This document shows, in pieces, positions 8,293 to 16,996 of a DNA stretch of 64,000 nucleotides (positions are counted from its first letter, which is position 1; each line of letters starts with the position of its first letter). The stretch is taken from positions 310,001-374,000 of the forward strand of contig CAYMMX010000001.1 in the NCBI GenBank assembly GCA_964391675.1, given 5' to 3'. Source of the DNA: CAYMMX01 sp964391675 (GTDB lineage Bacteria > Cyanobacteriota > Vampirovibrionia > Gastranaerophilales > Gastranaerophilaceae). The notes beneath the pieces were generated by a model. The model had not been told where the DNA came from and did not search any database. It saw nothing but the letters and a program-made list of their open reading frames with translations. The translations under genes and the position numbers were made by a program.

Positions 8293-9528
8293 ATGGCAAA
8301 TGAAGATGTTTTGGTAATGATCTTAGCCGGTGGAGAAGGAAAAAGGCTTTTCCCACTAACAAAAGATAGAGCAAAACCAGCAGTACCGTTTGGTGGAAGA
8401 TATAGAATTATAGATTTTGTACTTAATAATTTTATAAATTCAGGATTTTATAAAATTAAAGTACTAACACAATATAAATCAGATTCATTAAATAAACATA
8501 TTACAAGAGGTTGGTCTTTGTCTCCTTTTTTAGATCAATATATAGATTTAGTTCCTGCACAAATGAGAACAGGCGGTGACTGGTATATGGGAACAGCTGA
8601 TGCTGTTTTTCAAAATGTTAATCACATACTTGATATTAATCCGAATTATCTTTGTATTTTTGGTGGAGACCATATTTATAAAATGGATGTTTCTCAAATG
8701 TTGAAATATCATAAAAATAAAGAATCAGATTTAACAATCTCAGCAATACAAGTACCAAAAGAAGAAGCATCAGAATTTGGAATAATGGAAGTTAATGAAA
8801 ATTGGGAATTAGTTGGCTTTGAAGAAAAACCAAAAAATCCTAAAACAATTCCTGGGAATCCTAAAATGTGTCTAGCATCTATGGGAAATTATATTTTTAA
8901 TAAAGATATTTTAGTTGATGCTTTATTTAAAGATGCATGTAAAGAAAAAACAAACCATGATTTTGGTAAAAATGTAATTCCGTCCTTATTAGAAGAAAAT
9001 AAAAAAATATTTGTATACAATTTTAATGAAAATGTATTTGCGGGAATGTCTGATTCAGAAAAAGGTTATTGGAGAGATGTAGGGAACATAGACGCATACT
9101 GGCAAGCAAATATGGATTTATTGGATTACTGTCCCGAATTAAATTTATATTCAAAAGAATGGCCATTAAGAACATTCAACTATAATTATCCTCCGGCTAA
9201 ATTTATTTGGCAAGAAGGAGACAGGGTCGGTATGGCAACAAATTCCATGGTTTCAGAAGGATGTATTATTTCAGGAGGAAGCTTATCAAGATGCATTCTT
9301 GCTCCTAAGGTAAGAATAAACAGTTATTCTCAGGTTTCAGAGTCCATCTTAATGGAAAATGTTTCAATAGGCAGGCATGCTGAAATTAAAAAAGCAATTA
9401 TTGATAAAAATGTAATAATTCCTGCCGAAATGAAAATTGGTTTTAATAGAGAAGAAGACGAACATAGAGGCTTTTATGTTTCAAAAGAAGGCGTAACTGT
9501 TGTTCCAAAAGGCGCAAGATTAGAATAA
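8293..9528 (+). CDS. glgC: Glucose-1-phosphate adenylyltransferase
   Basis: 411 residues. The N-terminal nucleotidyltransferase signature AGGEGKRLFPLT and the motifs KPAVPFGG, GTADAVFQN and FGGDHIYKMD are present. So is the C-terminal left-handed beta-helix ('SEGCIISGGSLS', 'VIIPAEMKIG'). It makes ADP-glucose for glycogen or starch-like glucan. The protein is highly similar in layout to cyanobacterial GlgC. TAGGAG precedes the ATG, and a TATAAT (8264-8269) lies upstream although no good -35 was seen. The stop overlaps the next start (TAATG), so it is coupled to the thioredoxin-like gene, hinting at redox control or simple co-expression. Confidence 0.95.
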   Translation: MANEDVLVMILAGGEGKRLFPLTKDRAKPAVPFGGRYRIIDFVLNNFINSGFYKIKVLTQYKSDSLNKHITRGWSLSPFLDQYIDLVPAQMRTGGDWYMGTADAVFQNVNHILDINPNYLCIFGGDHIYKMDVSQMLKYHKNKESDLTISAIQVPKEEASEFGIMEVNENWELVGFEEKPKNPKTIPGNPKMCLASMGNYIFNKDILVDALFKDACKEKTNHDFGKNVIPSLLEENKKIFVYNFNENVFAGMSDSEKGYWRDVGNIDAYWQANMDLLDYCPELNLYSKEWPLRTFNYNYPPAKFIWQEGDRVGMATNSMVSEGCIISGGSLSRCILAPKVRINSYSQVSESILMENVSIGRHAEIKKAIIDKNVIIPAEMKIGFNREEDEHRGFYVSKEGVTVVPKGARLE

Positions 9529-9983
9529 TGACAAAGAAAAATAAAATAAAAATTTTTACAATTTTATTAACTCTTTTTATTATTACATCATCTATGGTAG
9601 TTTTTTCTTTTTCTGAAAAACAAGACATTAAACCCTCAGAGTATAAAATAGGAATATCATATGAAAAAGCAATAAACGGACAAAAACCTTTTATTATGCT
9701 TTTTTATACAGACTGGTGTTCTTATTGTATAAAATTTATGCCCAAATATAAATCTATTTCTGAAAAATATAATAATAAATATAATTTTGTAATGATAAAG
9801 GCAGATGAAAAAATAAATGCAAAAATAACCAATAAATATACAATAACAAGCTTACCTTCTTTGTATATTATAGATCCGACAATAGATAATAGAATTTTTA
9901 TTAATCAGGGAATATTTGAAAGCAAAGAAAAAATAAAAGAAGAATTGGACAGATATATTAGAATAAAAGCAATGATTAAATAA
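9528..9983 (+). CDS. Membrane-anchored or exported thioredoxin-fold protein (WCSYC)
   Basis: 151 residues. An N-terminal hydrophobic segment (about 9-28) is followed by a thioredoxin fold with the motif TDWCSYC near residues 62-68 and the cis-proline segment SLPSLYII. It resembles thioredoxin-like proteins of the cyanobacterial/TlpA groups. Whether the N-terminus is cleaved is unclear. Translational coupling (TAATG) to glgC suggests co-expression. The gene ends in a strong bidirectional terminator. Confidence 0.75.
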   Translation: MTKKNKIKIFTILLTLFIITSSMVVFSFSEKQDIKPSEYKIGISYEKAINGQKPFIMLFYTDWCSYCIKFMPKYKSISEKYNNKYNFVMIKADEKINAKITNKYTITSLPSLYIIDPTIDNRIFINQGIFESKEKIKEELDRYIRIKAMIK

Positions 9984-9984
9984 T

Positions 9985-10020
9985 AAAAAGGCGGGTTTGA
10001 ATTTTCAAACCCGCCTTTTT
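9985..10020. terminator. Bidirectional intrinsic terminator
   Basis: Arm AAAAAGGCGGGTTTGAA pairs with TTCAAACCCGCCTTTTT around a 2-base loop, between the convergent thioredoxin-like gene and the SPFH gene. Confidence 0.92.
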
Positions 10021-10021
10021 A

Positions 10022-10996
10022 TTATTTTCCTGTTCCTTTGAACATTTCTTTTATTCCGTCTACAGAACTTAAAATACCTGTTGCTTCATATGGCATATAA
10101 ACTATTTTATTATTTTCGCCGTTTGTTATTGCTTTTAAAGTATCTAAATACTTCATTGCTATTAAATATTGATCAGGTTTACCTTTATTTTCTATAGAAT
10201 TAACCACTATTTTTATTGCATTGCCTTCGGCTGTTGCGTTTATTACTCTAGCCTGAGCATCACCATCAGCTCTTAATATTGCAGATTGTTTATCCCCTTC
10301 GGCTCGGTTTATTTGAGCCATTTTGTCTCCCTCAGCTTTTAGAATAGATGCTTGTTTTAAGCCTTCAGCTTCCAAAATAGCTGCACGTTTGTCTCTTTCA
10401 GCTTTCATTTGTTTTTCCATTGCTTGTTGAATATCAACTGGCGGAATTATATCTTGTAATTCTACCCTATTAACCTTAACTCCCCATTTTCCTGTTGCTT
10501 CATCCAAAATGGCTCTTAGTTCTTGGTTAATTTTGTCTCTTGAAACAAGAGTTTCATCTAAATCCAATTGCCCTACAAGATTTCTTAGGGTTGTTTGAGT
10601 TAATTTTTCAATTGCTTCAGGAAGATTTTGAATTTCATATACAGCGCTTTTAGGGTCAATTATTTGAAAATAAATAATGGCATTAATACTGATGGAAACA
10701 TTATCTTTTGTGATTACATTTTGTCGAGAAAAATCATAAACGGCTTCTCTTAAATCAATTCTTGTTTTTTCTTTGACGTAAGAATAGATTGCGCCGTCAA
10801 TTCCCTTTTGTGTAACTTTCCATGCCATACCCCTGGGAGCTTCTAGTATGGGAATTATAAAGTTTAAACCTGATTGCAAAACTTTTTCAAACTTTCCCAG
10901 ACGTTCAATAATAACAACTTCTGCTTGTTGAACAATAATTACACCCTTTACAACGTAAACGATAGCAAGGACAATTAAAACGGTTAATAAAGACAT
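10022..10996 (-). CDS. SPFH-domain protein (paraslipin/QmcA-like stomatin family)
   Basis: 324 residues. An N-terminal membrane segment (about 3-22) precedes an SPFH/band-7 domain ('VIIERLGKFEKVLQSGLNFIIP', split here only by description), then a helical region of A/E/G/D repeats (about 215-265, 'ILKAEGDKMAQI' type) typical of stomatins. These proteins form membrane rings or microdomains and pair with NfeD proteins. An NfeD gene lies just upstream in the same operon (12-bp gap). AAAGGAGA precedes the start. Confidence 0.9.
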   Translation of the reverse strand: MSLLTVLIVLAIVYVVKGVIIVQQAEVVIIERLGKFEKVLQSGLNFIIPILEAPRGMAWKVTQKGIDGAIYSYVKEKTRIDLREAVYDFSRQNVITKDNVSISINAIIYFQIIDPKSAVYEIQNLPEAIEKLTQTTLRNLVGQLDLDETLVSRDKINQELRAILDEATGKWGVKVNRVELQDIIPPVDIQQAMEKQMKAERDKRAAILEAEGLKQASILKAEGDKMAQINRAEGDKQSAILRADGDAQARVINATAEGNAIKIVVNSIENKGKPDQYLIAMKYLDTLKAITNGENNKIVYMPYEATGILSSVDGIKEMFKGTGK

Positions 10997-11008
10997 AATT
11001 TTCTCCTT

Positions 11009-11434
11009 TTATTTTTCTACAAAAAACACTAAGCTTTCATTTTTTATAATTTTTACTTCAGTTCCTGTTGGAAACTCTTCTTGATTGTTAGATCGAGCAT
11101 TCCATCTTTCATCGTATATAGAAACAACACCTCCGCTTGATGTTACTGTTTCAATAACCTTAGCTGTTTTTCCTATATATTTTTCCTCAACGCCGGTTTT
11201 TTTATCTCCGTTTCTTTTTTTCATTAAAAATGGTCTTAGGAAAAATAAAAATATTGCAGAAAAAACAACAAAAGATGGAATTAAAACATTCCAATCAAAA
11301 ATAAATAAAGCTAAAATTGCTGTTAGAAAACAAGCAAGAGCAAAATTTAAAAAGAAAAAAGCAGGAGTAAAAATTTCTATAATAAGAAACAGTAAACCCG
11401 TAATAACAAAAATTTGCCAAAAATTCATAAACAC
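11009..11434 (-). CDS. NfeD-like membrane protein
   Basis: 141 residues. Three or four hydrophobic segments in the first 75 residues are followed by a small soluble OB-fold domain ('YIGKTAKVIETVTSSGGVVSI', about 85-141). This is the short NfeD type without the protease domain. It forms a membrane complex with SPFH proteins; the SPFH gene follows directly. An AAGGGGTG ribosome binding site precedes the ATG. Confidence 0.85.
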   Translation of the reverse strand: MFMNFWQIFVITGLLFLIIEIFTPAFFFLNFALACFLTAILALFIFDWNVLIPSFVVFSAIFLFFLRPFLMKKRNGDKKTGVEEKYIGKTAKVIETVTSSGGVVSIYDERWNARSNNQEEFPTGTEVKIIKNESLVFFVEK

Positions 11435-11507
11435 CCCTTTTAAATAGATAAAAAATTAAGTATAAAGAAGAAATATTGTTTTTAACTTCTTTATATTTTA
11501 TTTTTAT

Positions 11508-11711
11508 CTATTCTTCTAATAATGCGTTGATTTCGGCAACCATTTCGTCCGGATCAAATCCGTGAACTTTTGCACCGGCCTCAAGGTTTTCAAAACGTGC
11601 TGCAGCACAACCAACACAACCCAAGCCGTATTTTGCAAAAACTTCCAAGCTTTCGGGATATTTTTGAACAATGTCAATAATGCTCATTTCTTTTGTAACT
11701 TTTCCTGTCAT
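11508..11711 (-). CDS. DUF1858 redox-disulfide protein (hybrid-cluster-protein-associated)
   Basis: 67 residues, all one DUF1858 domain: N-terminal 'TKEMSIIDIVQKYP', then GLGCVGCAAARFE with a CxxC at about 31-34 and the ending 'VAEINALLEE'. In genome annotation this family is known as the hybrid cluster protein-associated redox disulfide domain. That fits the three Hcp-like genes about 24 kb away. It may be an electron or sulfur carrier; function is unproven. AAGGAG precedes the ATG at a good distance. Confidence 0.85.
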   Translation of the reverse strand: MTGKVTKEMSIIDIVQKYPESLEVFAKYGLGCVGCAAARFENLEAGAKVHGFDPDEMVAEINALLEE

Positions 11712-11802
11712 TTTAATACTCCTTATTTATCTAAAATAAAATAGTTTACTTTTAAAAAGTTTTTATTAAATACATTATATATGAAACAGAAAGGAAAAAC
11801 AT

Positions 11803-11985
11803 ATGGAATTTCTAAAAAATTTTTTTAATGATGATAGTGTGATTATCGGTTTATCTAATTTTAATTTAAATAAAGCAGAAAGAAAAAACTATATAGAAAA
11901 GCAAAAAATTTTAAACCCGTTTAAAACAACAAAAACAATAGCTTTTAGATATGAAACCAACCTTTCAAATAATCTTTTATTATAA
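11803..11985 (+). CDS. Small protein of unknown function (60 aa)
   Basis: A 60-residue frame with AAAGGAAAA before the ATG at 11803. It has a charged middle (AERKNYIEKQK) and no membrane segment or recognised motif. It sits alone on the plus strand between two minus-strand genes and ends two bases before the stop of the DUF151 gene. Its conservation is unknown; the good start context is the only support. Confidence 0.4.
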   Translation: MEFLKNFFNDDSVIIGLSNFNLNKAERKNYIEKQKILNPFKTTKTIAFRYETNLSNNLLL

Positions 11986-11986
11986 A

Positions 11987-12496
11987 TTATTGATCTGATT
12001 CAGGATGATCTTTTAATAGTTTTTCAAAATCAGAAGGTTTAACATTTTGGATAAAGTTTTTAAATTCCTGAGATTCCTCTTCGTCTTTTGCTGAATTTGT
12101 TGATACAGAACCGCTTGAAAGAACTTTCGCCGAAACAAAAATGGGCGCATCAATTCTTATTGCAACTGCAATTGCATCAGAAGGTCTGGAGTCTATTTCT
12201 ATTTCTTCACCATCATCATCTTTAAGAACTAAAGAAGCAAAATAAGTTTCTTTTTCAACATCATTTATTTCAATTCTGTCTAGTTTATAATTGGTTTGTT
12301 CAATTAAATTTATAATTAAGTCATGAGTCATGGGTCTCGCTACCATTATATTTTCAATTTTTCTAATTATGGCGCTTGCTTCTGCGGAACCAATCCAAAT
12401 AGGAAGAGCTTTTCTGTTTTCCTTATCATGAAGAACTACAATAGGAGATCCTGTTCTTGTATCAAGGGCAATGCCCATTACTGTCATTTCTATCAT
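11987..12496 (-). CDS. Bifunctional nuclease (DUF151) family protein
   Basis: 169 residues. The DUF151 domain (about 1-130) is clear: 'VVLHDKENRKALPIWIGSAEASAI', described in parts, then 'RPMTHDLIINLIE' and 'DSRPSDAIAVAIR'. A variable acidic C-terminal tail follows. Family members have been reported as nucleases in plants and bacteria and are common in cyanobacteria and actinobacteria; the cellular role is not settled. Start supported by a G-rich ACGGGTG upstream. Confidence 0.88.
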   Translation of the reverse strand: MIEMTVMGIALDTRTGSPIVVLHDKENRKALPIWIGSAEASAIIRKIENIMVARPMTHDLIINLIEQTNYKLDRIEINDVEKETYFASLVLKDDDGEEIEIDSRPSDAIAVAIRIDAPIFVSAKVLSSGSVSTNSAKDEEESQEFKNFIQNVKPSDFEKLLKDHPESDQ

Positions 12497-12550
12497 TTTA
12501 CACCCGTATATTATTTTGTTTAACTGTTTAAAAAGCTTTTTAAGCCAAAT

Positions 12551-13687
12551 TTATTTTATTATATCACTAAAAACTTTTTCTACTATAGACCTTTTGGTAA
12601 ACTTTTTGATTAAAAAAGAAGAAATAATTGCTGTAATTGGAACACAAATTACAATAGCAATACTTCCTATCAACGCAGAAGAAATTTCTGTAGCAACCTG
12701 ATTAAGATTAAAGAATTTTTGTAAATCAATATTATTTGACAAAAGAACAAGAGACAAAGCTCCGCCCAAATAAGCTAAAATTAAAGTATTTGCCATGGTT
12801 CCTATAATGTCTCTTCCAACATTCATCCCTGATTCAAAAAGTTCTTTTGAGCTTAAATTTTTATTTGATTCAAAAAGCTCATTTATAGTACTAGAAATAG
12901 ACATTCCAATATCCATAACAGCTCCCAATGCCCCTATAATCATTGCTGAAGCTAAAACTCCTACAAAATTCAAATTAGGATGAGCTGAAAATAAGAATAA
13001 ACTTTCTTCTGAAGAAAAACCTGTTAAAGAGGCAAATTTTATACTTAAAGCAGACAAAGAGCCTGCAAAAATTAAATTCAAAACAGTGCCTATAATAGCA
13101 CCGCTGCTTTTGGCATTCAAACCGCCAACTAAATAAATGGCAATTATAGAAGCTAATATACAAATAAAAACAGTTGCAAAAATCGGATGCACCCCTGCCA
13201 AAATAAGCGGGGTTAACCCCCAAAAAATTAATGCGAGCGTTATTAAAATTGAGATTAAACTATAAAAACCTTTCTTTTTCCCCACACCAACAAGCAATAA
13301 AAAAAACAAACCTAAAAGAGTATATAAAACATTAACCCGATATTTATCCGCAATAAAAAAGATTAATTCTCCGGTTTTATTTTGCTCAACATGAAGAATA
13401 ACCTTATTACCCCTTTTTAATTGAATATCATAAGCCGGATTTCCCATAAGCATATTTTTTACAATAGTCTTTTGACCCTTATGCAAACCTTTTATAACTT
13501 CTATTTCTACAAATTGTTCAATGGGATTTAACTCCCCTTGTTGTGATAATTTTATTTCTCCAAAAGTTTCTACGGATAAAACACGCCCGACTTCTGAAGG
13601 CATATTTGTTTTTTCATTAAATTCTTCAGCAAAAACAGGGATAATAAAAAATAAATAAATAAAAAAAACAAAAAATAATCGCTTCAT
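12551..13687 (-). CDS. YibE/F-family integral membrane protein
   Basis: 378 residues. A signal peptide (about 1-20, ending VFA), a periplasmic N-terminal domain (about 21-125), then roughly seven membrane segments with the YibE/F pattern 'GVLASAMIIGALGAVMDIGMSIS' (described in parts) and 'IIGTMANTLILAYLGGAL'. The function is not established; a transport role is suspected in Firmicutes relatives. No Shine-Dalgarno is visible. A TAAAAT lies so that transcription would start at or next to the ATG, suggesting a leaderless message. Confidence 0.85.
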   Translation of the reverse strand: MKRLFFVFFIYLFFIIPVFAEEFNEKTNMPSEVGRVLSVETFGEIKLSQQGELNPIEQFVEIEVIKGLHKGQKTIVKNMLMGNPAYDIQLKRGNKVILHVEQNKTGELIFFIADKYRVNVLYTLLGLFFLLLVGVGKKKGFYSLISILITLALIFWGLTPLILAGVHPIFATVFICILASIIAIYLVGGLNAKSSGAIIGTVLNLIFAGSLSALSIKFASLTGFSSEESLFLFSAHPNLNFVGVLASAMIIGALGAVMDIGMSISSTINELFESNKNLSSKELFESGMNVGRDIIGTMANTLILAYLGGALSLVLLSNNIDLQKFFNLNQVATEISSALIGSIAIVICVPITAIISSFLIKKFTKRSIVEKVFSDIIK

Positions 13688-13736
13688 AAATTTATTTTAC
13701 TACAGATTTACCGAATTAAAAAATCTTTCCCCAAGG

Positions 13737-14750
13737 TCATAAAACTTTTTTATTAACAATAGGAGCAATTTTTTTAATATCATGATAAAGCTTGTTGTAT
13801 TGATCGGGATATAAAGATTGAGCTCCGTCACAAAGAGCAGAATCGGGATCATGATGAACTTCGATAATTAACCCGTCACAACCTGCAGCAACAGAAGCTC
13901 TTGACATAGGCGCAACCTTGTCTCTTAAACCTGTCCCATGGCTCGGATCTATTAAAATAGGTAAATGACTTACTTTTTTAATAACAGGAATAGCTGATAA
14001 ATCAAGAGTATTTCTTGTAACCCTTTCAAAAGTTCTAATCCCTCTTTCACAAAGCATAACTTCTCTGTTTCCACCGGACAGAATATATTCTGCAGACATT
14101 AATAATTCTTCAAAAGTAGCAGAAAGACCCCTTTTAACCATAACAGGTTTTCTTATTTGTCCTAGTTCTTTAAGTAAGTTAAAGTTTTGCATGTTTCTGG
14201 CACCTACTTGAAGAATATCAATATATTTTTCAAATAAAGGTATTTGAGAAATTTCCATAATTTCAGAAGTTACAGCCATTTTGTGCTTATCTGCAACGGC
14301 TCTTATTATTTCGAGACCTTCTTCACCTAGTCCTTGAAAAGCATAAGGAGAGGTTCTTGGTTTAAAAGCACCGCCTCGAAGAATTTTCACACCTGATTTT
14401 TTAAGAGCGGAGGCTGTTTTATCCATTTGTTCATAGCTTTCAACGGTACAAGGACCGGCTATAATACCCAGATTGTTACCGCCGAACTTAACACCGTTTA
14501 CGGTAACAATAGTGTCTTCGGGCTGAAAGACTCTGCTCGCAAGCTTATAACTGGAGGTTATACGAATAACTTCTTTAACTCCCTCAAGAAGCTCAATATC
14601 TCGAGGATCAATCACTTTCCCTCCAACTGCGCCGATTACAGTATGAAGTTCGCCCATTGAAATATGTGCATCAAACCCCTTTTTTTCTATAAATATTTTT
14701 ACATTTTCAATTTGTTCTTTGCTTGCGCCTTGACGCATAATAATAAGCAT
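13737..14750 (-). CDS. aroF: 3-deoxy-7-phosphoheptulonate synthase (type I beta)
   Basis: 337 residues. An N-terminal ferredoxin-like regulatory domain (about 1-70) precedes the barrel with 'IIAGPCTVES', 'LRGGAFKPRTSPYAFQGLG' (in parts), 'LQVGARNMQN', 'VMVKRGLSAT' and 'PILIDPSHGTG'. It condenses phosphoenolpyruvate and erythrose 4-phosphate, the first step of aromatic amino acid synthesis. The layout matches the AroA/AroG Bacillus-Thermotoga-cyanobacterial type with an ACT-like N-terminal domain for feedback control. pheA lies 4 kb away. Confidence 0.93.
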   Translation of the reverse strand: MLIIMRQGASKEQIENVKIFIEKKGFDAHISMGELHTVIGAVGGKVIDPRDIELLEGVKEVIRITSSYKLASRVFQPEDTIVTVNGVKFGGNNLGIIAGPCTVESYEQMDKTASALKKSGVKILRGGAFKPRTSPYAFQGLGEEGLEIIRAVADKHKMAVTSEIMEISQIPLFEKYIDILQVGARNMQNFNLLKELGQIRKPVMVKRGLSATFEELLMSAEYILSGGNREVMLCERGIRTFERVTRNTLDLSAIPVIKKVSHLPILIDPSHGTGLRDKVAPMSRASVAAGCDGLIIEVHHDPDSALCDGAQSLYPDQYNKLYHDIKKIAPIVNKKVL

Positions 14751-14864
14751 ATATTACACCTTTTAATAAAATTATTCGATTTTACCCTTTTGTTGTTATT
14801 ATAAAATTTTTAAAGGAACTATAATGAATATTTAGTTTAATCAGTTTATTATAAATATAAACAA

Positions 14865-14893
14865 TTTACAAACTCTAAATTTCATTGTATAAT
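14865..14893 (+). promoter_or_regulatory. Sigma-70 type promoter of fixC-fixX
   Basis: TTTACA (14865-14870), 17-bp spacer, TATAAT (14888-14893). The start of transcription would be near 14900, ahead of the ribosome binding site GGGAGC (14908-14913). Confidence 0.65.
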
Positions 14894-14921
14894 TGCTTTA
14901 TTATTTTGGGAGCTTGTTTTT

Positions 14922-16217
14922 ATGAAAAACAAAACAGAGGTTATAATTGTAGGTGGTGGTCCGGCAGGAATTTCTGCGGCAATTACAATAGCAAGAGCGG
15001 GCAGAAAAGTTATCCTTATTGAGAGAGGGAATTTTTCCGGCAGTAAAAATGTTTTTGGAGGTGCTGTTTATATTCAGCCTACAAAAGAAATTTTTGCAAA
15101 TTTTGAAGAAACAGCACCATTAGAAAGAAAAACCGTTGCGCATAAATATATTATGTGCACAGAAGAAGAATCTGTTTCTTTAACTTATGATTCAAGAATA
15201 AAAGAATCCCATAGTTATTCTGTTATTCGTTCTAAATTTGATAGATGGATGGCTAATGAAGCACAAAAAGAAGGTGTTGTATTAGTTACAGAAACATTAG
15301 TAAAAGAAATTATTATAAAAGAAAATAAAATAGTCGGAGTTAAGACTGAATTCGAAGAATATTTTGCAGATATTGTTATTTTGGCAGATGGAGTTAACTC
15401 AATATTAGCCAAACAAGTAGGTCTAAGAAAAGAAATAAAACCAAAAGATGTAGCCTTGGGTGTAAAAGAAGTTATAAAAATTGGCAAAGAAAAAATCGAA
15501 GAAAGGTTTAATTTAAAAGATGGAGAAGGTGCTATTTATGAATTTCTGGGCGAACCAATGCTTGGTATTTTAGGATTGGGCTATCTTTATACAAACAAGG
15601 AAACAGTTTCTATCGGACTAGGTGTAAGTTTAGATGCTTTATCAGAAAAAAAACTTAAGCCATACGAGCTTTTGGATAAACTGAAAAAACATCCTTCTGT
15701 TGAACCATTATTAAAAGATGGTGAACTTGTAGAATATTCCGCCCATTTAATACCCGAAGGAGGATATAAAAAAATTCCCAAACTTTATTCAAACGGTGTT
15801 CTTGTTGTTGGTGATGCTGCAATGTTGGTTAATAATGTTCATTGGGAAGGCACAAACCTTGCAATGATTAGCGCTAAGTTTGCTGGCGAAACAGCAATTG
15901 AAGCTTTAAAAAAGGGTGATTTTAGCGAAAATACTCTTGCACTATATCAGAAAAAATTAGAAAATTCTTTTATTATTAAAGACCTGAAATCTTACAAAAA
16001 CATTATGGATATTGTTCATAATAGGGCAAAAGCTTACTTAAAGTATTATCCCGAAAAAATTTCCGAATTTTTTAGAGTGTTCACATCGGTAGATAGTGTA
16101 CCTAAAAGTAATAAATATCGTGCTTTCATCAAAAGTTTGTTTTTTGATAGAAGTTTTTCAGAGTTAATTAAAGATGTTATCGGTTTTATTAAAATGGGCT
16201 TAGGAGTTTTAAAATAA
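14922..16217 (+). CDS. fixC: FixC-type electron transfer flavoprotein-quinone oxidoreductase (FAD)
   Basis: 431 residues. The Rossmann dinucleotide motif VGGGPAGISAA is near residue 10, followed by 'VILIERGNFSGSKNVFGG' (in parts), an ATG-like 'ILADGVNS' and 'VLVVGDAA' FAD contact. FixC moves electrons from an electron transfer flavoprotein toward quinone or ferredoxin, often by bifurcation with FixABX. fixX follows with a one-base overlap (TAATG). fixA and fixB are not in the window, so the electron donor must be encoded elsewhere, or the pair has another role. Confidence 0.85.
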   Translation: MKNKTEVIIVGGGPAGISAAITIARAGRKVILIERGNFSGSKNVFGGAVYIQPTKEIFANFEETAPLERKTVAHKYIMCTEEESVSLTYDSRIKESHSYSVIRSKFDRWMANEAQKEGVVLVTETLVKEIIIKENKIVGVKTEFEEYFADIVILADGVNSILAKQVGLRKEIKPKDVALGVKEVIKIGKEKIEERFNLKDGEGAIYEFLGEPMLGILGLGYLYTNKETVSIGLGVSLDALSEKKLKPYELLDKLKKHPSVEPLLKDGELVEYSAHLIPEGGYKKIPKLYSNGVLVVGDAAMLVNNVHWEGTNLAMISAKFAGETAIEALKKGDFSENTLALYQKKLENSFIIKDLKSYKNIMDIVHNRAKAYLKYYPEKISEFFRVFTSVDSVPKSNKYRAFIKSLFFDRSFSELIKDVIGFIKMGLGVLK

Positions 16218-16519
16218 TGACAGAGGAAGAAAAGAAACAACAACCCAATATTGATGATAAGCTGTTTAAGGTTAAATATGTGCCGGATAATGAAGCACAT
16301 TTAAAGCCGGATGAGACAAAGTGTTTAATTTGTGATTCAAAAGTTTGCACATATATTTGTCCTGCACATGTTTATGAATGGGATGAAGAAAATAAAAAAC
16401 TCACAATAGGTTACGAAAATTGTTTAGAATGCGGTGCATGCAGAATTGCTTGTGAGCACAAAGCTATTAATTGGGATTATCCGAAAGGAAACAAAGGTGT
16501 AACTTTTAAATATGGCTAA
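16217..16519 (+). CDS. fixX: FixX-like ferredoxin
   Basis: 100 residues. Two cysteine clusters are present: a degenerate one 'CLICDSKVCTYICP' and a regular CxxCxxCxxxC ('CLECGACRIACEH'). This is the FixX/ETF-QO C-terminal ferredoxin pattern that docks onto FixC. It is coupled to fixC by a one-base overlap. The tail 'WDYPKGNKGVTFKYG' is typical for FixX. Confidence 0.88.
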   Translation: MTEEEKKQQPNIDDKLFKVKYVPDNEAHLKPDETKCLICDSKVCTYICPAHVYEWDEENKKLTIGYENCLECGACRIACEHKAINWDYPKGNKGVTFKYG

Positions 16520-16554
16520 GTATTAGATGGAATTAAGAATAAGAAAGGAAAAAA

Positions 16555-16923
16555 ATGAAAGAAGAATATAGCAATAGTTTTAGACGTTGGTACGACAAAG
16601 ACCCTGTCTTGTCTTCGGCGATGAAAACATTAGAACATTCTGATGATAATTCTCAAATCAAAGTTTCTCTTAATCTAATAAAAATAATAATAGAACATAA
16701 TATAGAAAGCTCTGAATATGAAGCTGTTGAGGATATAATTTCAGCTGTTGAAGCAGGAGTTGAAGAAAATAACAAAAATAACCGTTGGTATGATATTGAT
16801 GCAACTTTAAGAACAGCAATAAATATGCTTCAAAATTGCCCCGAAGAAACACAAGGAATTATCGCAAAAGAAATGGCAAAAATGGTTGTCGATAAAATAA
16901 AAGAAGAAGATGTTGTTGATTAA
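16555..16923 (+). CDS. Protein with a duplicated RWYDxDxxL motif, function unknown
   Basis: 122 residues, acidic, without membrane segments. Two copies of a helical unit are visible: RWYDKDPVLSSAMKTLE (about 11-27) and RWYDIDATLRTAINMLQ (about 77-93). Each is followed by a second helix, so the protein looks like an internal duplication separated by a 45-residue linker. It has an AAGAAAGGAA ribosome binding site and ends before an 18-bp perfect hairpin. I do not recognise the family; the neighbours (fixX, phosphohexomutase) give no clear hint. Confidence 0.7.
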   Translation: MKEEYSNSFRRWYDKDPVLSSAMKTLEHSDDNSQIKVSLNLIKIIIEHNIESSEYEAVEDIISAVEAGVEENNKNNRWYDIDATLRTAINMLQNCPEETQGIIAKEMAKMVVDKIKEEDVVD

Positions 16924-16940
16924 AAATAAATAAAAATTGT

Positions 16941-16986
16941 ACAAGAGTGGCGCAGAAATTGAAAAAATTTTCTGCGCCACTCTTGT
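16941..16986. terminator. Strong convergent hairpin terminator
   Basis: An 18-bp perfect stem (ACAAGAGTGGCGCAGAAA and its complement) with a 10-base A-rich loop lies between convergent genes. The minus-strand side has a T-rich tract; the plus side has only a weak one. Confidence 0.8.
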
Positions 16987-16996
16987 AATTTGTTTC

